Of a stretch of 64,000 nt of DNA, positions 23,969 to 36,000 are shown one piece after another. The stretch is from Mytilus galloprovincialis (Eukaryota > Mollusca > Bivalvia > Mytilida > Mytilidae): assembly GCF_965363235.1 (NCBI RefSeq), contig NC_134846.1, positions 60,439,121-60,503,120 on the forward strand, in the 5' to 3' direction. A program made the position numbers and the translations under genes. Each line of letters opens with the position of its first letter. Position 1 is the first letter of the stretch. The notes below the pieces were generated by a model, which had not been told where the DNA came from, made no database searches, and saw nothing but the letters and a program-made list of their open reading frames with translations.

Positions 23969-24544
23969 TTCTATTGACATTGTTGTGTATTCGACTATAT
24001 TCATGTTGGTATCTTTCATTAAGACGTTGTTACTTTGCCTTGTGCAACTGATTCTTTGTATTTCTCCTGATAATAATATTGTCCCATGTTTTAGGTGTTA
24101 TCCAATTTTTATGTTTCTGTTTTTGTTTAAATCCAATAGATTCCTCTGCACTTTTAGTAAATATGTAACACTCAGAAACGTGTCCTTCCCCCCAAACGTG
24201 TCCGATTCCCCCAAACATGTCTAGTTGAAAACTGCGCCAAAGCGTGTCATTTGTATAAACGCCCAAACGTGTCCATTTCTCAACTAACCCCCAAACGTGT
24301 CCAATACCCAAAACGTGTCCATATCAAGCGTTATTTGGTTATTGCTATTTCATTAACGTATACTAATTTTACCATTTCATTAAAAATATACATAAGCACG
24401 TTAGTACTTTTTCAAAACGGAAGAATTAAACTGGCTTAAAGTGGGGGCGTCATTTCGGCTATTTCGTTTGTAAATTGTAAGCAAACATGTTGAGTTAAAC
24501 AGTACAGTTAACGGGTCAAAGTGTCCCTTTCTCTGCGCGTTAAA

Positions 24545-27520
24545 ACTTTAATGTTCTCTCTAATTATGCATGAAATACTGACAACTGGACAATTCGCAAT
24601 CAAGAGTCTAAAGTTAATTTATTCAGTAGAACTACTGAAAAAAAAACAACATTAAAACTTGTATGTTTTCTCTAATTTGCATGAAATACTTGCAACTGGA
24701 CAATATACAACCAGCAGTCTAGAGTTTATCTTAACAAAAGAACAGTAAAAACATTAAAACATGTATGTTAAAATGTAAAAAAAAACAAAAAAAAAACAGG
24801 TAGCCCATGTTCTCTCTAAATAGAACTGCAAAAACATTAAAACTTGTATGTTCTCTCTAAATATGCATGACATACTTGCAACTGGACAATACGCGATCAT
24901 CATAGGATATAGGAAGCAGTCAAATAAAGGTTAATGATGATCACCCGAGTATTTTGGCCATTAAAGATAATATTCCTGATCTTGATCAAAACAATTTTAC
25001 CTTTTCCCCTATTGATCAAGACTTTGTTGAGAAACGTATACGTAAAATTAATGTTAAAAAAGCCACTGGTATAGATGGCATCTCACCTAAATTACTGCAT
25101 TTTGCTAAACCTGCTATTGTAAAACCCCTTACTGATATTGTTAATTTGTCATTATCATCATCGACCTTCCCTGACCGTCTTAAGGAAGCTCAAGTTGCAC
25201 CTATTCACAAAAAGAATAGTGTTTTAGAAAAAGGAAATTATAGACCGGTAAGTGTATTACCGGCTATTTCTAAAATTTTTGAAAATGCCATAGAAGTACA
25301 ATTAGTACAGTACTTTGATAAAATCTTCAGTCCATTTTTGGCAGCTTTTAGATCTGGTTTTGGATGTCAGTCAACTTTATTAAGAGTGATTGAAGATTGG
25401 AAATTAGCCTTAGATCAAAATAAATACCTTGCAGCTATCCTTATGGACTTGTCCAAAGCATTTGACTGTCTACCCCATGACTTACTGCTACTGAAACTAA
25501 AAGCTTATGGTCTATCCAAATCCTCACTTGATATGTTATATAGTTATTTAACAAAAAGAAAACAATGTGTGAAAGTAAACCAAAATTTAAGTGGTATGCT
25601 TGACATATTTAAAGGGGTACCACAAGGCTCTATCCTTGGACCCATCCTATTTAATATTTTTATTAACGATTTGTTCTTTTTTGTAAAAAATTGTTCTTTA
25701 TATAACTATGCTGATGACAATACTTTGTCAAAGTCTGGAAATTCCTTACAAGATGTAATTTCTGCTCTTGAGGAAGACAGCAATCATTTAATACAGTGGT
25801 TTTCTTCCAATAAAATGCAGGCCAACCCAGAGAAATTTCAAGCTATCTCTCTTGGCAAAAAAACACATGATAAAAAGATTGTGTTTGACTTGAATGGTAT
25901 TTCTATATCATGTGAGGATGAGGTGAAACTTCTTGGAGTTACAATTGATTTTAAATTAAACTTTAATTTACACATTTCAAATATTTGTAAAAAGGCTGCA
26001 AGGCAATTAAATGTTTTGAAAAGAATTGGGAAACATCTAAACAAACTGAGTAAGCTTACAATTTACTACTCTTTTATTATGTCTAATTTCAGTTACTGCC
26101 CTTTGACTTGGCATTTCTGTGGGGAACAAAATACCAGAAAAATAGAAAAAATACAAGAACGAGCGCTTCGATTTATTTATGAAGACCATCTGAGCTCATA
26201 CGAAACACTCCTACAGATTTCGAACCTTCCATCATTAAAAACTCGTAGAATGCGCTCAATTGCCTTGGAGACCTTTAAAATAATTAATAAAAAATGTCCT
26301 TTATTTATTCAAGATTTAGTTGTAATAAAAAACAATTCATATAATTTCAGGTATGTAAACACTGCTGAGGTACCTAGACCTAGAACCTCCAGTTATGGTA
26401 AAAGATCTTTTAGATTTGAGGCAGCACAAGTATGGAACTCACTTCCTAATGAGGCTAGACTCATGACTTCTTTTGACCAGTTTAGGAATTACATAAATTC
26501 CTGGTGTGGGGGTCAAAAATGCTTCTGCAGTTCATGTCGTTTCCATCCAGTGCTGTCTCAAAGCTGAAATTTCTTTCTTTCTTTTTATAATGGCCTTTTG
26601 CTCTGCTTTTTATGCATTTTTTAAATATATATCTGCCATTAAATGCTAGTGCTTATTTTTATTTATTTATTGTTTGTATGCTTTTAGTTTGTTATATTTT
26701 ATGATCGTCAAGTGATTTGTTGATTCCCCCGCTTCAATGCACATAGAGGCGCTTGCCACATGAGCTTTGACTCTGGAGGCTCACAAATCAAATAGAAGTT
26801 TGCTTTATTATATTGCATGTTTTATTTGGTAGTATTTGCATGATGCTGCATGATTTTTATTGTGATAGTCGGTTAAAGAGCTCACCAGAGCTCATGTTTT
26901 CTCTGTTATAATGTATATATATGCCGACTCTAAATAAAATTTACTTACTTACTTACTTATCAGTTTAAAGTTTAGTTTAAAGTTAATGTGTACGGTACAA
27001 CTGTAAAAACATTAAAACTTGCAAAACTAGTATGCGCTCTAAATATGCATAAAGTACTTGCAACTGGACAATACGTAATCAACATTCTAAAGTTTATTTA
27101 TACACTTCAAAATAAATTTGCATTTAAAACCGGCGTTGATCACATAACAGTAATATTCATAAAAAAAAAAGAATCTATAAAACTTATGCATGAAATATTT
27201 GGCACTGGACGTTATGTTTCTTATCGTGTGTCTTTAGTGATGGTGGAAACCTAAAATTTATTAAAAACCCGGATTACAAGTTTACAATTTGATGGGATTT
27301 TGAAATACACACAAACTATTGACAAAAGTAAAAAAAAATACTGTTAAAACCCCGCAATGCAATATTCGAATAAATATAAAAGGCATCATCGGAGTTTATA
27401 AGTACAAAATAATTAACAAAGTTAACGATTAATTCAACTCCAGAACTATTTATATGTTCGCTCTAAACGAATATGAAATACTTGCAAATGGACAATAAAC
27501 AACTGCAGTCAAAGTTACTT
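24545..27520. repeat. Degenerate ~110-bp internal repeat of the fold-back element
   Basis: About seven imperfect copies of TGTTCTCTCTAAATATGCAT, GAAATACTTGCAACTGGACA and CATTAAAACTTGTATG lie at about 24549, 24665, 24810, 24849, 27000, 27170 and 27450. The LINE at 24906-26960 splits the array, so it inserted after the array formed. Confidence 0.75.
24906..26960 (+). mobile_element. 5'-truncated LINE with intact reverse transcriptase
   Basis: An open frame runs from 24906 to 26567; it has no true start and is 5' truncated. From Met at 24954, numbering gives an N-terminal RT lead (KATGIDGISPKLL, residues 36-48), GNYRPVSVLP (94-103), the first catalytic Asp in MDLSKAFD (164-171), GVPQGSILGP (221-230) and NYADD (251-255). 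A C-terminal region (WNSLPNEARLM) typical of non-LTR elements follows. No endonuclease remains. The 3' UTR ends near 26960 in a short TTAC tandem repeat (acttacttacttactta), typical of LINEs with microsatellite tails. The unbroken frame suggests recent arrival. The clade (CR1/Jockey-like or RTE-like) cannot be fixed by eye. Confidence 0.9.
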
Positions 27521-29339
27521 AATAATAACAGATTAATTTTGCAATTATTATAATCATTAAAAACCTACATCGAACTAACTTAATCTGATAAATGACATCT
27601 TCTTCACGTGTGTCTCCCATCATAGAATTGCCGTAAACGTTATCAGCGATTTTATTTAAGAGATACATGTAAAAGCGCTAAAAGACGTGAAACGTTTTGG
27701 CGTTAAATATTGGACACGTTTTGGCGAATAACAATTATCGGACACGTTTGGGGGTTATGAAATCGGACACGTTTGGGAAATATTGTACATTTCGGACACG
27801 TTTAGGGAGAAAAGACACGTTTGGGAGAATCGGACACGTTTGGGGGGAAGGACACGTTTGGGAGTGTTACAAATATCTCAGAGATTTTCAACCATTTGTC
27901 ATCAATTGTTTCTGTGTCTTCTTCATCATTTAAGTTTTTTAATAGTCTGTATCTATTTCTTATGAAGGTTGTATATTCTTTTCTTACGTTGCTTTCTTTC
28001 TACTTTTCTATGTCAAACTGCTTCCGAGATCTTGTGTTCTTTCCATTAGCCCTGAGTTTGAGTTTAATGTCAGCTGTTACCAAACGGTGATCACTTCCAA
28101 CATCAGCTCCTCTTTTGATTTCAACATCAAACAGGGATCGTTTCCACATTCCATTTATCATGATGTGATCTAGTTGGTTCTTGTCTCGTTGGTTAGGAGA
28201 GCACCATGTCAATTTATGAATGTTTCTATGAGGAAAAATTGTCCCTCCTATTACATAGTTGTTAGTGGTTCATAGTTCTGCTAGTTTTTCACCATTCTCA
28301 TATTACCACATCCATGGTTTGCCATAGCTCTTTCAAAGTGGGTGTTACTTGATCCAAATTTGACATTCATATCTCCCATGATGATTTTGATGTCATGTTT
28401 TGGTGATTGTCTATTTCCTGTTGAAGTTGTCCATAAAATGCGTCTTTGTTCTCCTTGCTGGAATCATTTGTTGGAGCGTAACATTGCAGTATAGTCATGT
28501 TGACTTGTCTCCCTTTTAACCTTGCCATAATCAGCCTACTATTTATTGGTTTCCATTCCATTAGATATTTCGCCTTTCCTTTCTTCAAAATAATTGCTAC
28601 TCCTTCATGATGTTGCCCATCACTTCTTCCAGAGTAGAGTGTAGTTTCTCCAGTTCTTGTTGTTAGTCTCCCAGAGTATGTTCATCTGCTTTCGCTTATG
28701 CCTAAAATATGAAGTTTGTAACGTCACACTTCAGATGTAATTTCTGCAAGTTTACCAGCAGAGTGCATTGTACGGACATTCCAGATCCCAATTCTAGTTT
28801 TAGTTTTGGCTGTGTTAAGGGCCTCCAGATTCTTGTTGGTAGTTTCCTCTCGACTTCACTGCCAACAGTCATACTTGCGCCACTGTTGCTTTGGAGGCTC
28901 TTCTCCACAATTGTAGATAAATTCTTCGTTACTGTTTCTGTAACATAACTTTTTTTACAAGTTAGGTTTGTTAGCCCTAAGCTCAACCTCTTACATTTTC
29001 TGTCAGGCTTTCCGTCCCTTAGACGATTGCTGTTACTGAGCTAACTATCTCCATCTACCCGGATTTCCTGGGCTAGGTTTGCAGGCATCAAAGCGTGACC
29101 ACACACCGGTGGGCCTGCATGCCGTGCATCTAGGGGCCCAGTCTCCTCCAAGACCCTGTGGTTCTGCCTGGGATCGTATAATACCCAGTTTACGTCTGCC
29201 ACCTCGAGAAGGATTCCATATCTGGCCACATTGGGTTTACTGCATGAGAGGCTATAACTGGAAGGGAAGACTTACGCATTCGGCTTCCCTTTCACAGCAA
29301 GCTGCTATCCAGTGGTAAGGCTGAAAGCGAAAGTGACAG

Positions 29340-30800
29340 GCACAAACGCAACAACACACACACAGTACGCATCATACAATCATTCCAGGAGACATATGGA
29401 ACTATAAGCATTATATCAACTATACTTGTATGGAATTATTGAAAAATGTACATGTCCAATTGTATGTTAAGGATGTTAATTTTGATGCATGCCTTTTTAT
29501 GCTTCTTCGTTTCATTTGTTGTTTTTATAGTGATTAAGATGATAACACAATGTTGACTGCTGTACCCCTATTTTTGACATTTTTGCCTGTTGTGTCTGTT
29601 TGTTGTGTTCACGCATCAGTGACAATATAATGGAATTTGATGCGACTGTCATACAAGTGAGAGGTTTAGCTAGCTATAAAACCAGGTTCAATCCACCATT
29701 TTCTACATAACAAAATGCCTGTACCAAGTCAGGAATATGACAGTTGTTATCCATTCGTTTGATGTGTTTGAACTTTTGATTTTACTATTTGATTGGGGAC
29801 TTTCCTTTTTGAATTTTCCTTGGAGTTCAGTATTTTTGTGATTTTACTTTTTTCTAAGGTTTCATCTGACCTTGACATCCATTTCATGGTTCATTGGACA
29901 TGATAGGTTTTTAGGGGTTATTTCTCAGACGGTTTCCGTCTAAAATGAAAGTGGCCGCATTCGTGTTCATTCATAATAATGAAATGTAAGTTGTATTTGA
30001 TGATAATACATAACATATATAAAGGTTGAGGATGAACACGGATGCGGCCACTTTCATTTTTGACAAAAACTATATGAAAAGTGACGTTTTATGGAATATT
30101 TGATAGATTTTTCATATTAAAGCTTGAATCGGAGCGTTTTTAATGACTTAATCAGTTAAAATCTTTTACATAAACTAATTGAATCAATTTAAATAGACAC
30201 TTAGTGTTTAAAAAGTGTCCAAATTCTTTCGTTCGATGAACCTGAAATTTGAGGTCAAAATCGGCCCTTACCGGACCTTCTCCTTTACCAAAGTTGACTC
30301 TTTAATAAAAGACCACGTTATTCCTTCTGTATCCTAATCAAGCAGGATAAAGAGTTAGAAGTTGACTAATATGAGGGTAATGTATCATGGGAAGAGCTAG
30401 TTTAAATCACCCCCGCTGAATCTATATTTTCATAATTTTGGTGTATGCATTTAATTTGAATTTTTGGGGAAATGTTATGGTATTTAATGTTACGTCTTGT
30501 TTTATTCTATCATTTCAAATACAAGGAATCAAATTCACAACTTCTCAGATGGAATTTAATGACAATTGGTCAACAGAGTGATATCATAATGCAATAACTT
30601 CAAGATCTTTCAGTTAATGTTCCCTTCTTTGCATAACAGAAAATAACTCTCGACGATTAAAGGAGAAATTACCATTTATGTTACAATCTCTGGTTGGTCC
30701 GTACTCAAAATAGAAATAATCAAACATCTGCATGAATAGTTACAGCTGTACAAAATAACAAACAAAATAAAACAGACATTTTTTTTTTTAATTTCATAAA
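29340..30800. other. Intergenic stretch with repeats before GPx-B
   Basis: 29620-29870 is a copy of the TAGCTAGCTATAAAACCAGG repeat. 29942-30060 is an inverted-repeat element listed separately. The rest (30060-30800) is AT-rich and shows no gene. Confidence 0.5.
29942..30060. mobile_element. Small fold-back MITE with 31-bp ends
   Basis: The left end AAAATGAAAGTGGCCGCATT (29942 on) and the right end, its complement AATGCGGCCACTTTCATTTT with one mismatch (30030-30060), flank about 57 bp. The continuing words GTGTTCAT and GATGAACAC extend the pairing. It has no coding capacity. Target duplication was not resolved. Confidence 0.7.
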
Positions 30801-30842
30801 AATATTGCATTCGAAAAATTAGAATTATGAAAAACATTAACC

Positions 30843-30972
30843 CGTGATTTATAAAATTTTGTGAATTACCATATCATGCTGAAATCAGCAGTTATTAAAA
30901 TAACAAAAACTAGTAAATACGGTTATCAGAAACGTGACATAAGATAATGATAAAATTTATCATATATAAGTC
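30843..30972 (+). promoter_or_regulatory. GPx-B upstream region with Maf-element-like palindrome
   Basis: This is the counterpart of the block upstream of GPx-A. TGCTGAAATCAGCA at 30877-30890 is TGCTGA-AA-TCAGCA, a palindrome apart from its central AA and identical to the CRE-type Maf element except for those two bases. It lies about 122 bp before the ATG. CATATATAAG at 30961-30970 could serve as a TATA box. Confidence 0.5.
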
Positions 30973-31011
30973 TTAATTGTGGTTATCGTTTTCTGTAGAC
31001 CGTGTGAAAAT

Positions 31012-32834
31012 ATGAGGGGAACAAGACGGTCCTTGGTGGCAGCTGGCCTTCTAGGCTGTCTAGCGGTAGTAGCAGGTGTATTTACAGAATGTAAACCGGC
31101 TACAGGCAGTATATACGATTTTGCAGCGACGGACATTTTACAAACAAAGAACATCAGTTTATCGCAATACAGAAACCAAGTAGTGGTCATCACAAACGTG
31201 GCGACCTACTGAGGTTTAACAGCTTCCCATTACATTGGGTACAATGCACTAAAGAGCAAGTTTGATGGCAAATCCTTTGAGATTTTGGCTTTTCCTTGCA
31301 ACGATTTCTATCTTGTAAGTACTATTGTTTTTTATGCTTTTCATTTAAAATTGGCTATAATATATTCTAGAAATTAAAAAAAAAATCCTCCAAGTTAAGT
31401 TGACATTGCTATTTTAGCAATTGCTTGAGTTTTCCGTTAGATACATTGTTCCTGACTTAGCCGTACTCTTGTGGTCTAAGACTTTATCATGAAGATGTTC
31501 CTTTTAGATACTTTGTGTTTCAAAAAACGCAATACAATCTAGACATATGAGTGGAATACTCTCTCAAAAGCGCCTTTCTAGGTTTACCTCCATCGATTAC
31601 GCCCAAACCTTTTCATTCGTAAGTTAAGGATGAATCTATATGTAATGTTTCATTGGTTTTATGGTTTACCTAAAAAATTCAAACACACTAATTCATATAC
31701 TTTTAATAAATTTGTTTTATTCACAATCAAGTAAGCTTTAAATTTTATGATATTCTTTAATATGTAATTTATATCTATTTTAGCTTCAACCAGAAGATAC
31801 AGGAACCGAAATATTGAACGGAATTAAATATGTCCGTCCCGGGAATGGATTCGTTCCAAAGTTTCCCGTGTTTTGGAAAGTTGACGTAAATGGAGCCAAA
31901 GAACATCCACTCTTTACTTTCTTAAAGGTAAATACATATATCTACACTATTTTCATTGCTGCCACCAAAACAATAAAAGTGCATACGAATATGACATTTT
32001 GTATCTTGTGCATAATTTATCGCCTATGATAAGCTTCTTCCAAAACAAATAAATCAATTACAGCAACAAACATAAGCAAAATAAAGCATCCATTGAGATT
32101 GTAAATGAGGCTTTTAGCAAAGGTCAAAGTCCTGAACCAAAGTTAAAAATATACGAAGAACACAAAACATGTTGCCATTCTTGTTTCTTTCATTCTTATT
32201 AAGAGGCTCAAAAAATAAAACGGGGTTTTGGATATACACAGTATGTTTCATAGTTTCATACAAAGAAGTCAAAGTTTTGACGATATTTAGTACGTGCATG
32301 CTTGGTTTCCAACTGTTTGTGAAAAAATCTTTTTAGACAAACGTAATGAATATGTTGGAAATAAAAAGATAAACAAAAATTAGCATTTCAATGGTGTTAA
32401 TTGGAAGATTTTTTTGTTGAAATCTGAATTGCGTTTTTAACTTCCTACATAAGGAAATATCATCTATTGATATAATTGGTGTAATGCATACTTTTCTACT
32501 CTTTAAGAATACTCTGAGTATAGTTTCCTATCCTGATGAGAACGCATACCATTTATATTCTAATTTAATCAAATTTCTCCTGTAACTTATTACCTATTAT
32601 GTCAAAATCTTCTACCAATGAATACTCTAATTCAATATTTTATAGAAATACTGCCCACCAGTATCCGATGAATTTGAAGACGGGTTGTTCTACTCACCAA
32701 AGAAGAACGAAGACGTCCGATGGAACTATGAACAATTTATTATCGACAAAAATGGCAAACCAGTCATGAGATATGACAGTGATACACTCCCATTGTCATA
32801 TGCTGATGTCATACAAAAATACATCAATATGTAA
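31012..32834 (+). CDS. Secreted selenocysteine glutathione peroxidase, GPx-B
   Basis: This is a tandem paralogue of GPx-A with the same intron positions. Exons 31012-31314, 31784-31927 and 32646-32834 would give 211 residues, with the in-frame TGA at 31210-31212 read as selenocysteine in NVATY-U-GLTAS. Counting from MRGTRR that is residue 67 by codon number (codon 67 of the exon). The signal peptide, [39 protein letters not shown] and RWNYEQF are all present. The exon 1 end reads FPCNDFYL, so the catalytic Gln is again Asp. Compared with GPx-A, protein differences are scattered and conservative, there are no stops, and splice sites are intact, so it looks functional. Role: peroxide removal outside cells or in the secretory path. 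Confidence 0.92.
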
Positions 32835-32879
32835 CTTTTGATAATTTGAATATTTTATATTTGTTGTGTTGTATTAAAT

Positions 32880-33066
32880 TGTATGATTTGTGTTAATGTC
32901 TTAGGTGTGGAAGAAAGTGTGAAACAACTCCATGAAATCTACGAGTGAAGTTGTGGAAATGTACAACCCATATGTGAGAGTCAAGTGCATTGCTCTTCAT
33001 GTATGGGTGTATGATCTTCTGACACCTGTGACTTTTCTACAATGAAACATTTATAATACAACACTC
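32880..33066 (+). promoter_or_regulatory. GPx-B 3' UTR block with SECIS-like hairpin
   Basis: It mirrors the block after GPx-A. The helix ACCCATATGTGAG (32966-32978) pairs with TTCATGTATGGGT ending at 33008, 13 pairs including three G-U, around the same apical loop with CAAG. TGAT follows at 33012. Several positions differ from GPx-A yet still pair. Selenocysteine insertion demands a SECIS downstream, and this is the best candidate seen, but the 5' core TGA is not canonical. Confidence 0.5.
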
Positions 33067-33069
33067 TTG

Positions 33070-36000
33070 TGCAATATCATTAAATATTAACTATTAATAT
33101 ATTTGTGTTTTGTCTCAGGCATTTTAATTGTTGAAATATTTTAAGACTATGATGGAAGCTGGATCATAAGCGCACTGTGAACAGGTTCTACCTACTTCTT
33201 TAACCACATGAGAAATATGTCAGTTGGTTTTATCAGCTGAAATTACAAGCTCATGATTACCTGTCAATTTCTATTGAATTAACTTTCAATTTTATATTGT
33301 TTCAAGTTATTATTTTAATTAATTTTAGTATACCGTTTGTACTATTCTGATCGTTCGCTATAATCATGGTTGATTTGCGCAGTATAGACATACCACTGGA
33401 CTAGTATATATTTGTTTAGGGGCCAGCTGAAGGACGCCTCCGGGTGCGGGAATTTCTCGCTACATTGAAGATCTGTTGGTGACCCTCTGCTGTTGTTTTT
33501 TATTTGGTCGGGTTGTTGTCTCTTTGACACATTCCCCATTTTCATTCTCAATTTTACGTCTAGAAAAAAAAAACAAATTAGTGGGAAATTATTTAATTGA
33601 ATGCTGACTGCTTAATGTCCAACGGCAAATAAAACTTGCGAGTCAGGACAACACTGTTTGAGCAAGACATCAATAGATATACCTTGGATTATAATGGACT
33701 GAAAAAAGGGTAGCAATTACCTCAGTTATAGAGTAGATTTGATAATTAAACAATAGTGTATATCAAATAAATCAATATAAAAATAAAGATATTTCGTATG
33801 ATTCCCACGGGGTGAACTATCCACCGGCGACCAAAGGACGAGCAAATTAAGGCCACATGTACCGTCTTCAACAATGAGCAAAACAAATACCGAATAATTA
33901 GCGATAAAAGGACCCGGTGACAAAATGTGAAACCATCCAAAAGAGAAAACAAACATCCTTATATACATTAAAAGCAATAAAAAAGTAAAGCCAACTATTA
34001 GTATGGCAGATAACGACCAACGAAAAACCATGCTCCTAAACCAGTACAGGCTCATTAAGAATTTTTGCGGGGTTGACATGTTTGTAAGCGCTCGACCTTA
34101 CACGTAACATGTACAGTTGTGTTACAACACCAAGCTCTCAATATTCAGATGGAAACTCATCCAGTAGACACGAAGAATTAAACTTAATATACCGATCTCA
34201 GAGAGAATGGAAACGGTGATTGTGTCAAAGAGACAACAACCCGACCAAAGAGCAGAACACAACACATAAAGCACAATGGGTGTTCAATGCGAGAAATTTC
34301 CGCATCTGGAGTCAGCTTCAGTTGCCCGCTAAACATAAATGTATACTTGTTCAATGAAATGGATGCCATGCTTAAAATATTCCAGATTTTTTTTGTCTTG
34401 GCAAAATTAAATTTTTAAATTAAATTGAGAAAATTAAATTTCTTCTTTGTCCATCAACCTCAAATGAAATAGAAGGCTTAGGGTACTTTTTTAACCAGGC
34501 ATTAGAACTGAGGACAGGGGACTCTTGATTTATTTATATACATATAAAGATAGATTGTTTTGCTTTTTAACTTTTACATAGGATATGGGATATGGTTTCC
34601 TAACGTTTTTAGTATATTTGCATTCACATAGTGTTTATATGTTTTTGCATGTTGATTATCTCACAAATCTTAAAATGATTTATATATCAAACTCTGAGAT
34701 CCATATGAATAGCAATTTAGGACAAAAAGTAATAATTGATTACATTAAAACAGTGTAAATGTACTAGACTAAAAAATATATTCATTTATCATCAGTCTTC
34801 TTTTAAGTACAAATATTTGTCTTAGTGATCCTTCGCAATACAAAAGGCATCGTATAGAACAATGGCCAGGTAAAGTTAAAGAGCAAATATTTCTAACCAA
34901 TTGAAATACTATAATAAGTATTAATGCTAATTATGAAATTCAGTAATGATTTTAATATAACCTGAAATGTTGACGATATTTACCTGATTCAGGTAACAAT
35001 AAATGTTTCATTAATCAATAATACTTTAATTGTTATGTTCCGCAGATTGATTTTTACATTATGTTCTAAAGCATCACCAGTATTGACAACTTTAGCTCTA
35101 TGGAATGGCGGATTTAGTTAGGATCATAATTACCATTTTTATTCGATTTAACCATTTGAGTGCGATTTTCATTTCATTAACTTGTGTTTGTTGCCAAGAT
35201 ACATGTGTTCGATTTATGCCTGAAGTTATATTATCTACATTCCGACTGGTATTAAACATTATAACTTCTAACATCAAAGATCATGCCATGCGTCATCAGT
35301 TTCAAATAATTGGAGTTGGTCCAAAACATTGACTTTTAGTTTCAAAAACAATTGTTTGTCACAGAAATTCAATATATGTACTTAGTTTTTAGAATACTGT
35401 TCTTATCTAAATCCTATACGCCCGAGTTCAAAACTCAAGAATGTTAAGTCGATTTTAGACACATCCTTTAATATTTTAGGAGCTCGAGCTTGCTTCACGC
35501 AGCATCTGTATATTTTTTTAATTTCTCATTGTCACAAATCACGCAATTCATGTAGCTGTCCTTGAAGACAAACTCTAGAAAAAATAGCGTATGCATGAGC
35601 ATCACACTTATGAAGGTATTGTGTGCTGACAATTGATTATCCAATTTCGACATCGACGTTACTTAAAAAAAACGAACTTTATCTTCTCTCAATTTTGGTG
35701 ACTCCTAAAGTTTTCAAACAATATACAATTGTTGAGTTTGTCGATTTTCCAACAGGCCTATTTCAAAACAACTTTTATCTGTATACTAGCAACAAAAACA
35801 AACGCCAACATACATAGAAACGAACTATTTGATAACACCTGCCATATTCCTGACTTGGTACAGAACATTTAAAGAAATACATGTTGGTTTGAACCTGGTT
35901 TAATGGCTAGCCAAACCTCCCACATTATGTGAATTATAGAAAAGCCAATGAAGTATTAAAATACATTTAAAATTCTATGCGACTGTTATACAAGTTGGAA

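Larger units (their letters stand above)
24165..27870. mobile_element. Fold-back DNA element with motif-array ends
   Basis: The ends are inverted copies: GTAACACTC then two AAACGTGTCC motifs at the left, and the complement at the right ending GAGTGTTAC. AAATAT is duplicated outside both ends (24159-24164 and 27871-27876). Each end of ~150 bp carries about seven copies of CCAAACGTGTCC (left: 24176 to 24319; right, inverted: 27708 to 27860) at irregular spacing. Inside lies an imperfect tandem repeat split by a LINE. No transposase frame was seen, so it is non-autonomous. The architecture resembles fold-back elements. The superfamily is unknown. Confidence 0.85.
23970..29330 (-). mobile_element. 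Old APE-type LINE on the minus strand, interrupted by an insertion
   Basis: On the minus strand from about 29330 down there is a 5' leader, then fragments of an apurinic-endonuclease domain. 28702-28986 holds the lead-in. 28367-28588 has ILQCYAPTND and the phrase NSRLIMARL. 28000-28212 has QLDHIMINGMWKRS and the catalytic GSDHRLVTADI. The linker then continues across the fold-back insertion into 24164-24030 (KSAEESIGFKQKQKHKNW). The frame is broken several times by shifts and stops, including a TAA at 24030. The reverse-transcriptase part is missing: the copy ends near 23970 against another repeat. The domain style resembles RTE-like or 'craniofacial development protein 2-like' LINEs. The clade is a guess. 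Confidence 0.75.

Noticed and set aside
23805-24224. 139-codon open frame as a gene
   Set aside because: It crosses a dispersed repeat, a LINE remnant and the end of the fold-back element, so it cannot be one gene.
27697-28090. Overlapping open frames rich in GHVWG/DTFG phrases
   Set aside because: They are translations of the CCAAACGTGTCC motif array at the end of the fold-back element.
29041-29318. Open frames on both strands in a GC-richer stretch
   Set aside because: They belong to the 5' leader of the minus-strand LINE; no separate gene is supported.
33726-34079. 117-codon minus-strand open frame with hydrophobic segments
   Set aside because: It overlaps SINE-like repeat sequence and lacks gene context; the hydrophobicity follows from AT-rich composition.
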